Position numbers and translations under genes: made by a program. The notes below the pieces were generated by a model, which was given only the letters and a program-made list of their open reading frames with translations, made no database searches and was not told where the DNA came from. Positions 30,649 to 45,300 of a stretch of DNA of 64,000 nt are shown here, one piece after another. Origin of the DNA: Membranipora membranacea (taxonomy: Eukaryota; Bryozoa; Gymnolaemata; Cheilostomatida; Membraniporidae); the NCBI GenBank assembly GCA_914767715.1, contig OU612075.1, positions 22,504,001 to 22,568,000 on the forward strand. The letters run 5' to 3'. The number at the start of each line of letters is the position of its first letter. Position 1 is the first letter of the stretch.

Positions 30649-33360
30649 GGTGAGTGAATATGTTCCTATGGGGTTTCGAGATAGAGTATTAAGTTGAAAC
30701 TATCAACATGTGCATACCAAGTTATAAAAGCCTTGGTAGCAGTTTCACTGATATCTTCTATAATAGGCTTACAGCTAAAATAAAAAGATGAATCATTTAT
30801 GTAGCTGTTAAAGTCTCCTCTCTATATGATGTAAATATCACCAGGTACAAACTCAGTTTTTGTCTTATCATAAAAGGTTAGGCCCTATGACATTGAAAGA
30901 CCTTGTAGTCAAGAAAATGTTTACCATTTTTCCGTAGCTGGCATGTGTTGCAGATAGGCTATCAGCAATCAATCAAAGTCTACACAACTATTTGATGAGT
31001 CTTTTAAGAGGGAATAACACTCGCTGAAAATGCTTTCATTGAAAATCTTCTTAGCAAATTGCCAAAATTGAAGAACCAAAATACAAGACATTTTTAGAGA
31101 GATACGGCTGCTATGTGATATTAGATAGTTATCTTGAGAATTAACAGTTTTCGGCAAAAGGAGAACTCGAGACTCGAAGAGAAAAATGTTCACATAGGTT
31201 TTCCTAAGATGCAACAGACAGATTAGAACAATTTGCCATCACCGTTAACGGTTAAGATTATGAACAAATTCATTTAGATTGTTGGGAATGCTTGATACGG
31301 AGGGTTGGCCATTTAGATAAATTAAAAAAAAAGATTTGAGCCTGGCCCCTAGTGATAAGGTTTGACTTGATTAGTGACTTTGAGTAACAACCATCAATGC
31401 AACACAGTAAAGATGGATAAGATGATAGATACAGTCAGTGAAATGAGTAGTAAAAATTATTATATGGTACTGGGTTGTAAAATCTATAGTCTATATCTCG
31501 TATTTTCTAGCCTTCCCACTTCCAAGAAAGTTTTACCAAACAAAAGTTATTAGAGAGTAACTTATGTCACTGGCTTGTTATTTACTTGTATTGTAAGTAG
31601 TTGGTGTGTATGTACTGCAGACCAAAAATGAGAAATAGTTGCAAAAGAATAGCAGTTTACATCATGTATGGTTTCTGTCCACTTCTCTCAAAGGTCACCT
31701 GTCAAAACCAGTATCAATCCTCACCTAGCATGCTCCAAGAACTCTTGAAAACTCAGATCTAGAGCAAGAAAGTAGTGATTATGCAAGTTGAAAAAAATGT
31801 CTTTCCAATTCTGCTTTTGCAACCAGTTGTGGAGTGAATTTTATTATCTCCTTCTAAAGAAAGTAAGCTGAGATGTTGACTGCATACAAAAGTGAGAAGT
31901 GATCTCCAAGATTAATTCACCGAACACATAGAGGGCACAAGTTATGAGATATCATTGTGAATAAAATCATATACAGGGCAATTAAAAGAGAAGAAACTTG
32001 TAAAAATCTGTTGAGAAACAAAAAATTTAAACAGACTGAGACAGTGAGAGGGAAAATTAATGAGAGGAGGGTGAGGTAGCAATCCACTAGCTGCCAGCTA
32101 GACTGTGAAAGCATTTGCCTCATCAACTTTGTTGCACTGATATTTTGTTAAAGTTCAACAGACTAGATCATCAATGATAATGTATACCACATTATTTTAT
32201 TATTATTATATATTTATTCATGGTTAGGTTGAGGAAGAGGTTAGTAGCGAGTTAGTAGTAGTAGTTAGTAGTGAGCCTGTCTTTGAACAATACGGAAATA
32301 AAACTCAAAGAGACATATCATGATGATGGTCATGTTTTTTCAGGATATATGTAGGCATATATATCATTAATTGTGTAGTTTGTCCAAGGGCAATGAGACA
32401 GAGGAGAGAGAGACTCTAACTCCTTGCCTCAAATAATATGGAAATTATAACCTATATTTGATCTCAATGGCATGTCTGAATCATTTGCCCTTTGTTATTT
32501 AATGTACATTACGATTTGATTATTAAATGTTTGTATAAACCCATTGCCTACTATTCTACTGCTTGCTCAGGATCATATAATCCGCAGGCCCTCTGTTGTT
32601 TGTGCATGTCCAGTGGTTGTGTGTCTCAGTTGGCGAGGCCTTGTACCATAGGGCATACAACCACTTGACTCGCACAAACTACAGTGGGCTTGTGGTATCA
32701 TACAGGCAATTTTGAGGCGTTTCAGTCCATTTTTGGAAGAAAACTAACAAGCAATGTTGGCCACAGGGACAATGGAATGAGGAGGATCATTCATGAATAC
32801 GTAATATTGCTGTGTGTAGGCTTGAACATTGTTTGGTATTCATCTTAATATGCAGGTTGCTTAAAGTATTTGATTCACAAGAGCAGCATGGGGACACTTA
32901 ACTTCCACAGCCCACTGGTCAAAAGTTTCGGTTTTACAATTATTTATGAATTTTAACCTATAAATTTGTAGAAATTAGCAAAAAAACAAGTGCTTACCCA
33001 ATATAATCCCTGAGGTTGATGACTTGGTGGTCTTTTCTGTGGTTGTTTTTGTTAATTGATCATAGAAGAGAGAATCTGTTTAAGGCAATAAACTCCTTGC
33101 TGGATGTTTGTGAGTCTCTGAGAACTTAATTTAACAAAATTATTTGTATCATAAAAGTATATTTTTATTTGGGTGCAAACTGTTGTTGAGAATCTGATTT
33201 ACAATCTTTCCAACCTCCTGCTCTCTGAGGTAGGATGTGTAAGTTTTGCTTACTATAATTAGGCCCGATAATTTGCGAGTGCTTGACTTGTATATCCTAC
33301 TCATCGGACCCACAACCATGATATAGTATCATTATGAGTTTGTATTTTACTTATTTTCAG
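30649..33360. other. Divergent region between NDUFAF4 and PIX genes
   Basis: This 2.7-kb AT-rich region has no exon I can support. It must hold the NDUFAF4 promoter and probably 5' non-coding exons of the PIX gene, because the first PIX coding exon is preceded by an acceptor (TTATTTTCAG at 33351-33360). A weak inverted repeat (AGTGGTTGT at 32612, ACAACCACT at 32657) is present. Confidence 0.5.
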
Positions 33361-33374
33361 CTCGAAGCTCGGCG

Positions 33375-36300
33375 ATGGATGGTCGCCTTGTCCGAGCTAA
33401 GTTTCCATTCAAAGCCAGTAACAATGACGAGCTTAGCTTCCTTAAAGGAGACACAATAACCATCACTCAGGCTATAGATGGGGGCTGGTGGGAAGGCACC
33501 CTTAATGGTAAAACAGGATGGTTTCCTAGCAACTATGTGATTGAGCTAAAAACTGGTAAGCATGCAACAGATATTTTTGTGCAAATAAATGGGAGACTTC
33601 GATAAGGCTATAATTGAATAAAGCCTTTGCTCTTGGACTTTATACTTCACTTTTAACAGGCACTATCATTATTTTTTATGCTCACATGTATGTAATTATA
33701 AGGATTTATAAAGCAGGCAATGTAGGATTTCCTTGATCGCATCACTTCAATTTTGTCTCTAACAAAATTGATATGTTTGTATATTATTAATGAGTTGTTT
33801 TTACATGTAATACTTTGTAGATGACACCCTGGCTATGTCGATATCTGGTAGTGTCCCTACAGTAGATCTGCCTGTCAAAGAACAACATCACCAGCTGGTA
33901 AGATAACGCTTGTGGGATGATGTCATATATATTATTTTACTTGGTTAGAATTTAAGTCAATAACAAGGTATACAGCATTGTATTGGGTTGGCTGGATTTC
34001 CACAAATTTATACATAAATTATCAGTCACTAGGTAATTGTGCCACCAAGATCCATCTACCAAGAGCTGTATCAGCTGTGCAGTAGCATATTACAATGTGA
34101 ATAGTGTTAATCCTTGAATTAGTCATATGTGGGTGGCATTAGAGATTAGAGGCTCTAGAAACTATGAACAAAATTTTTCGACCATGTGTGTTAGAGATTG
34201 GCCATCACAAAATCTCATGTCACGATGAACAGCTGTACAAAATACAATTGATCTAGGTTAGGCCTGGTTACCCAATCATAGTCTGGAGTATTTATTAATC
34301 TGACTGATATCTGGCTGACATCTGGTTACAGGTGGTAAAACACATAGTGGAGAGTGAAGAAGAATATGTCAATGAACTACAAACTCTTATAAAACAGTAT
34401 CTCAGAACTCTGCCTTCCTCTAATGTGTGAGTAGTTACTGTAGCAGTCGGCCTTGTTATGACTAAAGCTTCAGTATAAAAAGTCAACACATCAAGTTGGG
34501 TCCTGATATACAGTTCACCTATAATCATTAATATGCATTTGAAAGTAATTTATATTATCGCAAAGAATTTGCACTGTCAGCCATTTCCAAATTTTACCCA
34601 TGTACAAAATTGCAGTTGTGTCAATTTATGCCTGTAACAGTTCAAGGAGGAAGGATTATATACAGGTATCTGATATTTCATATTTTATGTTCCTGTTCTA
34701 CTTTTCTCGACTTGACTGTTCATATCAAATTAAATCTACTCAGTATTAACAAAGATTAACTTATCTGTTATCATATTACTCATGCTGCTTTGTAAAGATA
34801 AGAATGATATATAGGATCAATATTTACTCAATGAGTCATGTATCACTATTAAAGTCTATGGGTATCATATTCAGCTCCGATACTTTATCTATCATCATCT
34901 CAAAATATGAAGTTGAATTCTAATGTACTAAATACTCAGTACAAGTGATCTGTGTTTGGATTTTGGTCATTTTTGTATATGCTAGTGTTTTTTAGGAGCA
35001 GGATACAATATTCTTAATGTTTATGCAGCTAATCATTTTGTAGCGTTAAGCTATAAAACACTATCCACATTATATTAAAAGTTCAGTTTGAAGCTTATTA
35101 ACAATTACCGAAGTAGAATTCCTGTTATGATGACATCGATAAGCTGAGACAGAAATCTCCTCATAGATTAACTTTTACTGTCTTCTTTTTAAATTCTATT
35201 TTAGGATCACAAGTAAGGAGTGTGAGACGTTATCAGGTAATTTATCGTCTGTTGTGTCACATCAGCAGAGATTCCTACAGTCACTATCAGATTGTCAAAG
35301 GTCAGTCAGTATGCAATACAAAATATACAAGATGTAAAATAACATGACTTCAGCTTAGTGAAAATGTTGGGTTTAGGAATTCAATTCTTAATTTCTCACT
35401 GTTGTTTTTAATTCATCTCCATGAAATACTACCTACAGGCTCTGATGCGGACCAGATCTGGTAGCGTCCTGCTATACAGATTAAGCCTTGTCATGCAGCC
35501 ACATTTTTGGTCACGTGACAAGGCTAATACAAACCACTTTGAGATACTATTATAAGTTTGGAAAAAGAGTAGATAGTTTTTTAAGCTTAGTCATTATTGA
35601 CTATATGGCAATAAGAATCCAATTGTGGACTTATAATCAGCGTCTCTCCAGTTCTATATTGATAGAGCCCATGTATAATTATTATATACCATGTGCTCTG
35701 TTACAGTTTACCAGTCGCCCAGCAGCGGATCGGAGGAATATTCTTATCTAACGCACCACAAATAAAAACTCTCTACACAGAATATGCTGCCAATCACCCA
35801 AGTTCTATATCTCTACTAACACAATACCGGTAGGCTATCAGCTACACCCCCTTCTACTATATATCTACCAACACAATACCGGTAGGCTATCAGCTACACC
35901 CCCCTTATATATCTCTACTAACACAATACCGGTAGGCTATCAGCTACACCCCCCCCCCCCCCCTTCTACTGCCTGGGAAAAGTAGGCCTACTATGAAAAA
36001 ATTATGGCTTATGTATTAATGACATGGTGTATTTTAAATAAGTTTGATCCTATTTGTTTGTATTTGGAGTTTTTCCCCCTCTTCTACTCAAACTTGATCT
36101 GTACCCACAATCTGATTATGGTCTCTGAGTACGACTTTGTAAATCATTGTGTTTTTCCAATCACAGATTAGAGTAAGGAATCTGAGTTGACGCTAAAAAG
36201 GCAGTATGATACAGTAGAATCTCCCATTAATGTTAATTCTCAGTAATTAAAATTGTAGTTGTGCACTCCATTTAGATATTCTGCACAGGTTTGCCAAAGT

Positions 36301-39300
36301 TGGTCAGTATAATTCATAGTAAGATTTATCACTTAGAAGTGTTGCGTATTGTGTGTTATTGTATAGATAATATATCTATTACAGGGATCAGTTGTCCTCC
36401 TATATGGAATCCCAAGGAGCTACAGCTCCCGGTGCTCAAGCTTTAACTTCATATCTCAGTTCACCATTTCGTCGCTTAGACAAGTACCCTGTACTGCTCA
36501 AAGAACTAGAACGACATATCGATGTTAGTATAAGAGGGTCAATCGACACTGCAGTCTGCTAGCCAGTTCATTAGATTAACCCACTTGTATATGTGATGGC
36601 TTAGTAGTTTCATAGCACAAGTAATGAAGCCTTGTCACACTACAACCACTTCTTGTTTTGAAATGGGCGTGTGACAAGCAATGGTCTCCTGACCAAACAT
36701 CAGATTTCGATGTAGACAAAGGAATTTTTGTTTTATAGTGCCCTAGATGTTGCGGAAATTTTTGTACACTACTTAAAATACAAAAATGATGTTAACAATC
36801 CATTACTACAGTATTGTACTATATATGATCCCTGACTTTTGTCAGTCTTCCCTTTTAGTAGGTCACCTGACTGTGTGTAACCTTGATTATATTTATTTGT
36901 ATAGGATGCTCACTCAGATAGAGGTGATACACAGAGAGCTATAGCTATATACAGAGATATACACACTGCTTGTGTAGAGCAGAGAAAGGATAGAGAGATG
37001 GAACTAGATGTCCTCTCAGCTGATATACAGAACTGGGAGGGCGAGGTAACTCAGATACTCACACTCTCTCATTCACTCTGACATTTAAATGATTTTGTAA
37101 ATGAAATAAAGCACTAGAAACCAAATTATTCTGTCATAAATACAAAAAAGTAGTGAGGTATGATCTTTTCACGACTTAAACTTAAACAAAAGGCACCAGG
37201 GTCGACTCAGTAAAGATGTGTATGAAACCAGACCAGTGAGGGTAAGATATATTCAGGACAGGTTATATTCTGGCCCAACCCACCCTCACTGGTCAGCATG
37301 TTCCTTATCTGTTTTCAGTTAGGAGTTGTCTTCTAAGTATCAATGTACACACAACTCCCAGTTCATATGCAGCAACGAAATTCTTTTGTAAAATTTGATT
37401 TTAACTATCAATCACATAATTTAAAGTTTTATGGCTCCGAGTTCTAAAGTTCCTTATGTAATCAAATTCTCTTTTTGAAGTTGTCATGTAATTATAACCA
37501 AACCCACTAAGCTTTACAGATCTGATATTATTGTTGATGTGATATTGTAGGACGTTGTGAGTTTAGGAGACGTTGAGTTATCAGCTAAAGTAAAAGTATA
37601 CACAGACAGCAGCAGTACAACAGCGACAGCTGGCTCGTCTAGTGATGATAGAGTCATACTTATGTTCCCTACATGTATACTTATGATCTCCGTCACACCT
37701 CTCATAACTTATCATTACCAGGTAACAATATATGATATCAGTATTACAAGGTAACATTACATGGCATCAGCTAATATTTCGCTATGTGAGGTGAAAAACA
37801 TCACAGGAATTCAGTCGATCATACAATTGGTGTGAACTTGATTTTTGTGATCAGGTAACAATGTTCTTAGGTATCTCTGTAACAAGTTGCCAAAATGTTC
37901 CTCATGCAGATTTTCACCATAATATTTTTGTTGTTAACTGGGATCATCTTATACTAATGTTTCACAAGAATATATGGTGTAAATATCTTCGTGGTATTCA
38001 TATGAATGTATATACGTACATATTACAATTGTCTACTGTATCTATAATCTCGTATTCAGGGTAAACTGATGCTCGGTGGATTAGATGCTCGAAAATTAGA
38101 AGATACAGACACTTATACTAATGCTCTCAAATTCAGCGGTTAGTGATTGGATGATTGCATGTGCAGACACTTCTGCTCTTCCACAAAATTTCACAGGGTT
38201 TTGTTATCATTTTTGAGAGTGTCTACTATCTCCCTGATATATTGTATCCCAGCAACAACTTTCAATCAAATGTCTTACTAATTCAAGGTTAGAGGTCCCT
38301 AGATGACTTTCTTTCTCTCAGACAGTTCACACCTCCTTATATTGACCTTCCTGTTTAGTTATTATCCCCTTCCGTACGATTATTTGACAGGTAATATGAT
38401 AGAGGAGTTGATAGTATCCTTATAATTGGTTATTATCCCCTCCGTACGATTATTTGACAGGTTTAGTTATTATCCCCTCCGTACTTATATTGACAGGTAA
38501 TATGATAGAGGAGTTGATAGTATCCTTTAACTCGACCTCTAAGCAGCAAAATTGGTTCGATCACATCAGTAACAAACCAGTACACGATACAGAGTCAGAG
38601 TCTCTACCTGCTGCTGGTGATAGTAACAAGGCTAAACATGTCATGTCATCTACTATGCCTCCTCAGGTGAGCTGGGCTAGCAGCGGGGGAGGTAACTCCA
38701 TGTGAGCAAGCAGCGGGGGAGGTAACTCCATGTGAAGGGCACTCACTAGTTATATGATGATGTAATATATTTGGAAGATCATCCCTAAAGTTTGTTTTTG
38801 AACGTTTATTTTGGGCCGTAATGTTCGCGTGGGAGCCTGCTATTATCTCTCTCTGTGGTGATGAGAGGCGTAACGTTAACATGTCACGAGATGATTATCA
38901 GATTCTGACGGAAAGTTCATTAACAGCCGTAAACCATAAACCATGGACATAATGTTAAGTGTACGGTTCAAACACCGCAAAAAATAATATAATAATAATA
39001 TTAAAATAAAAGGTGATCCTTGTTTAGGGTCACAGGCTGACTGTCAGACGCAATTTTTGTGTCGGCTGCAACCCAGAAGAATTGGTCTCAATTGAACTTC
39101 CTCAACTGAATCATAAAGTGTTTTGATTTTAAATATCTAGACCTGATAACACTGCACACCTGCTAACTGTTGATTCATCGGTTTTTTTTGTTAAGATTGA
39201 AATCATATCCTAATAAATTAAAATGTGAGTAAAAATTAATTACATGATCGGCTGTAGGATGATTGATAGTCGTGAGATTGACCACGAGAGCCAGCAGGTA

Positions 39301-42300
39301 TTTCCTGCTTAGACCAGGGAGCGTGATAACTTATAATGAGCTTTGTGTTTGTCATTTCTTGGCCAGATAAATTTAATTCTCAAGTGGTTAGAATGATAAA
39401 ACTTTTCTCATTTTTGAAAGCTGCCATTTTTGTAAACACATGACCAATCAGCTGGGAATTGTGTGAAGATAAAGAAAGACTAACTTTTTATTGAGAGAAA
39501 AAAACGACATAAAATTTTATTTTAAAACAAATATTCCAGGCCAAGTGACACAGGACCTGTGCAGACTGGTGTATGATAAGGGTACTATCTTATACTGAAA
39601 ATTTCTTCTATTTCAGGTTACGAGTAAAGCCAGTGTGAAGACGATATCTCACTCAGCAAAAACCGCTCAAGTTATAGATTCATATGATAGACTAGGTATG
39701 ATCGAGTCACTTATATACTGTCGCTTCATACCCCTTCAGATGTCTTAGTATTTATCTATAAACTATCAGTTAGACCATCAGTATATACACATATGCGTTC
39801 ATATGCTCAATTTGATTTAGGAAAAGTCTGACAAGAAGTTTGTATCGAGTCTTGATTGTTTTATGCCCTTGTCAGGTTTGGCTGGTGCTAAGATGTGGAG
39901 TATGTCCTGTCTCAGGCCGTTACCTCCCTCCAGGCCTCAGTTTGTCGCCAGAGACGACACAAAAAGTCCTAAACTACAGAGAAAAGCTAGCACATTGGGT
40001 AGGAGGAAAAATAACGGTACGTGTATTATATTACTGTTCTACTAGCCTGATAACCATGACCTTGTAATTAGAGGCATTTCTCCCTACTGATCACATGTAT
40101 TCAGTTATCCAGTCACATGTATTTTCTTGCCAACGGTTGTTTTGTTTGGTTGAATGTACTCCATCTCCGACGAAACAAAACAGCTTGAAAAACATGGGCT
40201 GCAGCTGATCGTAGTTCAGCATCCTGCTCAAGCAGTCATTTTTTTGGAGAAATTTTACTTAAAACAAAACCGCTTAACCAAGGTCGCTGTAGAAGTTCTT
40301 GTTTTCCCTTTCTCTTGGATACATGTTTGTGTATGTTTACAAGATATCAATACCACGCACAAGCTGTGATGAACCAGTTGAAACTGGATTCACGGCACCG
40401 ACCCAATGCCACTGCTCACTTGTCTTACTGTGGAATAAGAGCGGACGATTCTCGATTCAGTCACAAAAGTACCTTTTACACATCAGCGTGCCAAAGTGGG
40501 AAAAAAATGCAAAAAAAGGCAAATTTAAGTGATTGGCAACGTTTAACTTTTGATGGGGAAAATATTTTCCACGAATTCCCGATAATGTGATAATGTAATT
40601 TTCCTTATCGATGTAACAGACAGATGTGATGGTGTATTTTCAGTGCGAGTTCTTTCTGAAGCTTCATTTCTGTACAGGAAAAGTTAGTATAGCGCCGCCT
40701 ATCTAATCCAAATAAACAATATTGTCATCAATATGCTAGCAGCAGCTCACCACTTTATTTATAAGCTAGTTATCCCCCCTTTTTTTGTTGTGGTTGCCGA
40801 TGTTCAGCTTTGCGCCGATGTTGTAAGCGTGACACGAAGATATGGTACACATAGTATCCAAGTTGTTGATATAAAGCCCCTGTTTGATATCCTATATCTG
40901 TTGAAGACCTGCTGTGGCTTGTGTAATGTCGGTTTGACTTACTTTGAATATTTAACGTTTTGAATTTGCCATTCAGAAACCTGCACTGCTTTATCCTTTG
41001 GATGAGAATACATTGTAACAGCCTCATTGCATGCATAAGCCTGCTATTATCACGGTGCAGTGTATTACATCCCGTTCTGAGTTGGGTAAGCGGGTTATAT
41101 GGTGTTATTAAAGCCCCTGTAGGTAGGTTGGTGACAGTTAAGGCTGCTCCTTCGCTGGACCATGGCAGCTTCCTCTGCTGATGCCTTTTCTCACTGGTGG
41201 CCAGAAGAGCTTTTATCTTTGACAATTCGCTGACAAGTATAATAACAGAAAATTATAAACAGGACTGCGGTTAGGAACGGAATTTTAACTTTGTCATTTT
41301 TGGCTACGACAAATTGAGCTAACACAGCTTTTTTAAACCAATTTATATGCAGAATAAATTAATACAGGCTGATGTAAGGTTATCAAAGTTCGATGAACTT
41401 GATGATTTTATAGTTTTTTAGTATGGTACACTATGATAACAGTAGGCGTAATTAAAATCTCTAACCTCCTTGTTGTTGTTTGGGGTTTTTTATCGCTGGT
41501 TACTTCCATTACAAACCAAACCACATGTCCTGATGAACTGCAAGGGCTATTAGTACACCTCACCACCTTAGATTGAGCGACTCATCTCCCCTTTATTACA
41601 ACCAGAGATTATTTATATCTATAGTCTCTGTCACTACTTCAAAATTTTGCCAGATCAGATTAATGAATGGTGTTTTCCTGATGTACTTTAAACTGTTTTG
41701 TGTAGGAGGGTAGGTTTTGTTCGAGCCTGAAATTACATACACTACCATCACGTCATGTCATTGTATTATTACCGTTAGATAATACAGTATGAGTGCAGGG
41801 GGTGTTTGGCACAGTGCCAGATTCTCTGTGGTCGGTGGTGAGGTTGGTGGTGAGGCTGGTGGTGAGTTTGTGGGGATTTAGTGGTAAGGTTAGATTGATC
41901 ACTTGTGGAATCTAGACAGCGTTTTGCATGAAATCAAAATGATAGTGGTATAATTTTCATGAAATGGTCCTGAAAAAGCCTTTTCTGGCCCAACCAGTAA
42001 AAAAGGACTTTGTTATGATCCAAAGATAGCGATAAGCCGTGTACTCTACACAAGGGCTGGCTTACAACGATAGTTTGACTTTTGAAGTGTACGAGTTTTA
42101 ACCTTTGTACCTCGCGCCATATACAAAGTCGTGCATGGAATATTCTGTACGACTTAACAGGAAGGGAGAGACTCGGCTGATCTCACTAGATTGTTGTTAT
42201 CGCAAAAATGTAGGCTAGCCTGTCGTGTGCACCTAAACTTTATACTCTCATATACACGCACTGCTAACACTGGTGTGAGAGCGGCCATAGGTAACTAGAC

Positions 42301-45300
42301 TGAAATCTACATATCAGTGTCCGCCGGTCAAAGGGCTAGTACGATACGAGATTGGCCTCTAAAAATCTAAAAATAATCATCTCATCCTCCAAAGTCCAAA
42401 AATAAAAGAAATGCTATGCGCTCTATTTGACCTGTATGAAATGTAGCCTCCTCTGTTAAAATGTTACAAAAAAAGCAAATGCAGATGTTTGTTTTATCTT
42501 CAGACAGACTTGGAGCCAGCGCTTTGATCTTAAACTGTCAATGAACGCTGCTGTCCAGTCAACAACTTAGTCTTGATTAGCAACAGGTTAAATCCACCGG
42601 TCAATGATCTATGTGTGGAACCGGTCAATGATCTATGTGTGGAACCGGTCAATGATCTATGTGTGGAACCGTGACCAGGAATTCAATGAATTAAGTGCTC
42701 TACCCAGAAAGTACTAAGACAATCATAGTCATAAGTAAACCTGCAACACAAAAATATAAATTTTCCTACCCATTATATCATTTACGGTATGAATACATCA
42801 AAATTTGCATTCAAAATTTTGAAAAAAAGTATATATTATGATTTAGTTGACCATGGGAGTTATTTTCTCTCTGCCTTCAATATCCACACACAACCCAAGG
42901 ATTTACAGAGTTGTAAAAACCAAGATTTTCAGGTCTTTTGTATCATTTAGAAATTCTCTAACTGATATGCTTTATTACAGTAGATGATACAAGAGTGTTA
43001 CAAGAGGATGCTAAGATACTGAAGGTAATAGAGTCATACTGTACCAGTGTGAGAGCTCGTCACACTGTCAACTCATGTAAGTATAACTATATACCACATG
43101 TCGCTAATAAAAACTTACACCCTTCAAAATTGAGTAAGTATATAAAATAGTGGTTGATAACAGAATTGGGATAGGGGTTGTTGTTTGTATAGAATGTTCT
43201 ACTTTGTCACAGGATTAACCACCCACAATCCATCAGTAGTTACCATGGTGATAGTTATACCTGTCACGATATTAACAAGGATATTGCGTTATGTTTGTAT
43301 CTGAGGATGATTGAGGCTATTTAGAGCGCTGGATTTGTTCCAGCACTTCTGGTTTTCCCTTCCCTCGTATTTTGTAAGAACCGCAAGATTAATGTGTCTC
43401 AATGCCATACGCAGAAGTAGTAAATTGAATTTTCAAAACTCATTAAGACGACCGCAAGTCTTACCACACAGGCCATGTGACCGCATGCACTCTCACTCAA
43501 TACACTCACTGGTCACCAGTCACAACACCATCCTCGCACACAAGCTTGGTACATTTATTTAAATTACTACGGGCTTCTGTGGCTATAAATTAGCAAAGAT
43601 TTGGCGAACCTGGAAATCTTACCCCTCTTTGCAATATCTGCTGTGGTTTATGGCCGTTATATTTCATGTTGCATATCAACATATTACTATAACGATTCCA
43701 GCCCGTAGTCCGATTCACGCTTCTGGTCATGTACCAGTCAGTAATGTCATCACTGAGGTAAATACAGGGGGTCATATACCCACCCCTTGTGGTACCTCCG
43801 AGTTAGACACAGACACAGAGCCGATATACGATGATGTAAATGTCTGTAAGTGTGCATGGCAGAACAACAACAGAAACTCCCCCCCCCCCTCCCCAGCCCC
43901 TTATCCTGGCTACCTCTCTAACGGGCTATCTCTATACTGGGCTACCCCATAAATATGTTTAATAAAACCTTATCAGTCAATTAATTTGCACAATCTGATA
44001 ACCATCAAAACCATAACACACATTTTTATAAGAACACATTGCTCATATTTTTTTCGTCCGTCTCCACATACAGTTTATATTGTTTTTGCCAGAAACCTGA
44101 TGAAGTTTTATAAATTCAAGAAAACCGAAAATGAGTTATTCTGCCTCGTTTAAATGCTGACCTTCATCATAAAATGCTTCCTGCCTATCCCTGTTTAATA
44201 AACAGGGCCGTAGTTCTAGGTGAGGAAGAGAGGCACTGCCTCCTCTAGAAAGCTAAATACAGTGGCCTAAAAACACTATAATTGAATAATCCATGTCAGA
44301 ATCAGCTTTTCTGGGATTTCCATTTGCTAATTATACACCTCAGATTTCTCGGGGAGGAGGCTACCGGTGATGCTTTGGACTCGCCTCGCACTTTTTCCTC
44401 CCCTACCATTTTTACTAAACTACCCTGATAAAGAAAATTGCTGTAATAATATAATTTTATGAGTGATGTGATCATTATAATAGCCGTAATAATTTTATCT
44501 TATAACTGATGTTATTTTGTAGCTATTATAGACTGATGTTATTTTGTAGCTATTATAGACAGTCCTAATATGCTGATAGCTGAAGACGAGAAGATAATCT
44601 GTGAAGTAACTAAAGACAATCAGACCATCATTGAGGAAAAGTAAGTCTCATGTAAATAAACGTCAACGTAGGACAAAGGGCCATCCTAAGGGGTCTGCCA
44701 AAAATCACTAACTGGTCGCTCCTAGCTGAGTGAGCGAGACCTGCTAGAGGTCCTGTTCCCAAATTGCTCACTCATTGATGTACTTTCACTCTGAGGGACA
44801 GATTTGGGAAGAATTTTGCCCAGGTTAGAGAAAAATTTTGCAAGGATTTTTAGCGAAGTGATAGCGATAGTTTTGTTTAAAAAGTATGCGAGACCTCCCT
44901 GTCTCCATCAATGGAAATTCTCATTGTTACCATGGCAACAGTCAGCTTACCACACAATTATTATATAGCAGATTTACCTGCCTGCGTGAGGTTGTTTGTT
45001 TAGGATGAATGGCTTCTCGGCTGGACTGTTTTCATGTCCAGTGTCTGGAAACTGTGACAATCTCACAGGTTTGATTGTGCAGTTGAGAGACTGCAAATCT
45101 ATCTAACCATTCCAAATACATAGAGTTATTATATTATATTCTAGTATATAATAACCCACTTGCCTGTATGGTTTTCCCAAGACTTCTAGAGTGCAGAATA
45201 ATTTTATCCTTGTTACAGAAGTTTGGTAGATACAGTATATGTGATAAAAGATCAGATTAAAGACCTGCAACAGGTAAGAACATCCAAAACAGTTTGTTTT

